From Neolecta irregularis DAH-3 (lineage: Eukaryota > Ascomycota > Neolectomycetes > Neolectales > Neolectaceae): 33,921 bases of DNA. This document shows positions 31,772-33,921 of this stretch, one piece after another. The DNA is taken from contig LXFE01000507.1 in the NCBI GenBank assembly GCA_001929475.1, positions 1 to 33,921 of the forward strand. The letters run 5' to 3'. Position 1 is the first letter of the stretch; the number at the start of each line of letters is the position of its first letter. The translations under genes and the position numbers were made by a program. Under the pieces are notes generated by a model. That model saw only the letters and a list, made by a program, of their open reading frames with translations. It ran no database searches and had not been told where the DNA came from.

Positions 31772-32731
31772 TCATGAAAGGCCTTTTCTTTTGACCGGTA
31801 GAGTCTTTTCGATGGCTAGCTCCGATTCAAGATCCCGGCTTTGTATCTTGTCAAATGATTTTATATTGTCAAAAGCGCTGTCATCAAGGGATGTGATATT
31901 GTTTTCTTTCAGTCTTCTTATCTCCCGGGTCAAGTTGAACACTTTGGCATAACATTGCAAAGCTTTTGCGCCGCAAAGTATCGCCAGACATTCAGTGGCA
32001 AAAAGCCCGAATTCGGCATAGAAAAGCGAGTAAATACCAGCGCATATCGCACAGGTGTTTGCTTCAATGAGTCCTTTTAATACACGTTTAGTCAGGTGGA
32101 AGGCTGCAAAATCGTCTGGTATAGTACGAAGCACTTGAAACATGAGACTTTCCGAGTAAATAGAAGCATACTTTTCTGGGAAGCGTAAAGTGTATTGATT
32201 TCGCAAGCGAGGAAGAGTACAGCGCCGACTAGATCAACTATCTTTACAATGAGATGAAGAGTGCTGACACCGCTGAGAGCAGCGGCGAACTGCATCGGTA
32301 TACTGAGAGCTATGGATATTTCAGTAGCTTTGAATAGATTTGTCGTAAAGCGTAGGTATTTCGTCGATAAGAGCTGCTTTGGTAATCTCAGATAACTGAT
32401 GGCGACTTCACATATCCCGTAACAATTGTACGTTAGACGGATGAAATGTCTATCGATCGGGAAAAAAGAATCGAGAAAGTATGTCAAGAGCACGCCGCCA
32501 GCGGAAACTGCTAACAAAACGAACATTGACTGGTATTTTATCAGTCTTTTGAAATCCTTTTTGCTCTTCAAATCTTTGAGCATAGGATTGGTCATTCCTG
32601 CGAGTTAGATTTGAATGAGAATTAAACGTGCCTTGACTACACCAGAGACCATATACTAGAAAAAAAGACTTGAAGACCCAAAGATTTGCGGTATGAAGAT
32701 CGGTAATCGTAGTCTGCTGTGTTGCAACCAT
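31772..32731 (-). CDS. orphan multi-spanning membrane protein
   Basis: Function unknown. Exons 32731-32650, 32597-32172 and 32133-31772 give 289 residues. About five to seven hydrophobic segments: LWVFKSFFLVYGM, MFVLLAVSAGGVLLTYFLDS, YNCYGICEVAISYL, ISIALSIPMQFAAAL, IVKIVDLVGAVLFLACEINT, CAICAGIYSLFYAEFG and LFATECLAILCGAKAL; the last 60 residues are charged and cytosolic-looking. The 38-nt intron 32134-32171 is well supported by frame. The first intron (32598-32649, 52 nt, GTCTCT donor, CTAAC branch) is weaker; starting at MTNPMLKDLKSKK (ATG 32595) is an alternative. Divergent from the family gene at 33179. No family recognised. Confidence 0.65.
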
Positions 32732-33178
32732 CTTTGACTCGAGCTAGGGGGTTTGAGAAATCATTCGGCAGGAGTTTTCTAGATAAAGGAGCATATCCGG
32801 AAGCGATCATCGGATGTGCACCAGTATGTGTGGCTTCGGCTAATGGGTAACTGTCCCTCGTCCCTCATTATCACTGGAATAAAGTTTTTGTACTGGCTGG
32901 TCAGAAGAATATATTTATGACGGAGGGTCAGGTTTGAAACTGGCGGTGGTGTCTCTAGACATAGACATGGACATCATATACATAGGCAGATAAAAATACC
33001 TTCGGCAATAGAAAGCCGGAGCAGGAAAGTCCTGCTCCACCTTCATGTTATGCCGTGGAACATTTTCAGTTCCGATAATTAATTAGTCACCAGGTACAAC
33101 TCCGGAAGCGATATTGATCACATGTCAAGCCAAGTTCATATGACAGAAAATAATTACCGCTTTTAGTGACCATCTACC
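32732..33178. promoter_or_regulatory. 447-bp divergent promoter with a 12-bp repeat and a GC-rich palindrome
   Basis: Between the orphan membrane protein (minus) and the orphan family gene (plus). TCCGGAAGCGAT occurs twice in direct orientation (32796-32807, 33101-33112), one copy near each gene. A separate perfect palindrome lies at 33018-33038. Confidence 0.5.
33018..33038. repeat. perfect 9-bp inverted repeat with 3-nt loop
   Basis: GGAGCAGGA, AAG, TCCTGCTCC: a GC-rich palindrome standing out in an AT-rich promoter between two divergent orphan genes. It could be an operator or an mRNA 5' leader hairpin. Confidence 0.7.
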
Positions 33179-33832
33179 ATGCATGCCACCTATCCGCCGT
33201 CCTCGTCTTGTGATTCTTCAAATTCATCTACTGCACGACCCTCTAAACTCAATCTTCAACTAAAAGCAGAAATCAAAGCAGCTATATACTGCCGTGCACA
33301 AACTATAAACCTAATCAAACGCCTTAAATCAACCCAGACGCAAAACCTAACTTGTCTTCTCCAAGCAGATCTTTTACAACTATGGAAAGTCACAGGGATA
33401 TACTACGCAATTGAAGTTGAAAAATCATTGATTTTTTCAAAACATGGCATCTGTGTAATTGGGAAAAAAACTTCTTTGGGAGATGAATTGAAGATTGCCA
33501 GGGATGTAGGGTATCTTGGACCCTGTGAAGAGACTTTTCGCCGTATTATAAATAATCTTCAATTCGATTATTCAGTAAGTGAGATGAAACAGTATAAGAA
33601 AAACGATGTATATGCACTAGGCAATGACAGATTGACTATGAGTAAAATGGTTATGGGAGCTATGTTTGTTGTTATTGGGTTGCCGTTAATTTTAGTGATG
33701 GGTGTATGGGGTGGAATCAATGGCCGTCGAGAATTTCAAAAGGAGAATAGGTACTGGATTGAACAGGCTAGAGATGCGGTTATTTCAGGTGACTCAAAAG
33801 TTGCCAAGATAATTCAAGAATATAGAAATTAA
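33179..33832 (+). CDS. orphan single-span protein, paralogue of the gene at 30233-31224
   Basis: Function unknown; 217 residues in one exon from ATG 33179. The N-terminus is Ser-rich (SSSCDSSNSSTARPS) without a signal peptide; a helical block holds the Tyr-x-Cys motif (residues 37-39); the core ARDVGYLGPCEETF is at 107-120; one strong membrane span lies at about 157-180 (MVMGAMFVVIGLPLILVMGV); the tail ENRYWIEQARDAVISGDSKV is conserved with the other copy. The span sits near the C-terminus, so a tail-anchored or type II topology is possible. It shares its promoter region with the multi-spanning protein gene. Confidence 0.75.
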   Translation: MHATYPPSSSCDSSNSSTARPSKLNLQLKAEIKAAIYCRAQTINLIKRLKSTQTQNLTCLLQADLLQLWKVTGIYYAIEVEKSLIFSKHGICVIGKKTSLGDELKIARDVGYLGPCEETFRRIINNLQFDYSVSEMKQYKKNDVYALGNDRLTMSKMVMGAMFVVIGLPLILVMGVWGGINGRREFQKENRYWIEQARDAVISGDSKVAKIIQEYRN

Positions 33833-33921
33833 AGTGCTAGATATATCCATCTATTTCCATTTTTCCATTCATCTCTTTCTAGTCTTTAGAAAGGCTAAAT
33901 CAATCATCTATTTGAATCTGT

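Noticed and set aside
1-33921. tRNA, rRNA, CRISPR arrays, transposase genes or insertion sequences
   Set aside because: I looked for tRNA-like boxes, repeat-spacer arrays and transposase motifs on both strands by eye and saw none I could support.

Overview
The window is nuclear DNA from an ascomycete-type fungus. Every recognisable gene is eukaryotic and best matches what I know of filamentous-ascomycete proteins (HRP1, DPB2, MPE1, antizyme, TAE2, VTC4, ADE2, BUB1). I cannot name the species. The most unusual general trait is the introns. When conserved proteins are followed through the genomic sequence, about 65 introns have to be removed; almost all are 29-53 nt (most 33-44 nt), often with a CTGAC/CTAAC-like branch point only 3-7 nt before the acceptor AG. 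At least five of them must use a GC donor instead of GT.

Layout. 1-5 kb: the 3' part of an HRP1-like RNA-binding protein gene (cut by the window edge), convergent with DPB2 (DNA polymerase epsilon subunit B), which is divergent from a NASP/Sim3-type histone chaperone. 5.5-7 kb: MPE1 (mRNA 3'-end processing). 7.3-9.6 kb: a small unknown gene, an ornithine decarboxylase antizyme decoded by +1 frameshifting, and a divergent STIMATE-family membrane protein. 9.8-14.2 kb: an orphan 565-residue basic protein and GND1 (6-phosphogluconate dehydrogenase). 14.2-15.6 kb: a stretch I could not resolve. 15.6-23.2 kb: LSM12 and TAE2/RQC2 (divergent), FMN1 (riboflavin kinase) and VTC4 (polyphosphate polymerase). 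23.3-29.7 kb: ADE2, a short COG7-like protein and a BUB1-type kinase that also carries Mad3-style KEN boxes. 30.2-33.9 kb: an accessory-looking end with two diverged copies of an undescribed protein family flanking an orphan multi-spanning membrane protein, with two perfect hairpins in the gaps.

Most genes are unrelated housekeeping functions packed tightly, commonly as divergent pairs sharing 80-450 bp. Some neighbours fit together: DPB2 and the histone chaperone both serve S phase and share an 81-bp promoter, and HRP1 and MPE1 both act in mRNA 3'-end formation. The most notable items are the antizyme frameshift locus with a 35-nt intron two codons past the shift, the microintron/GC-donor splicing style, and the new protein family at the right end.
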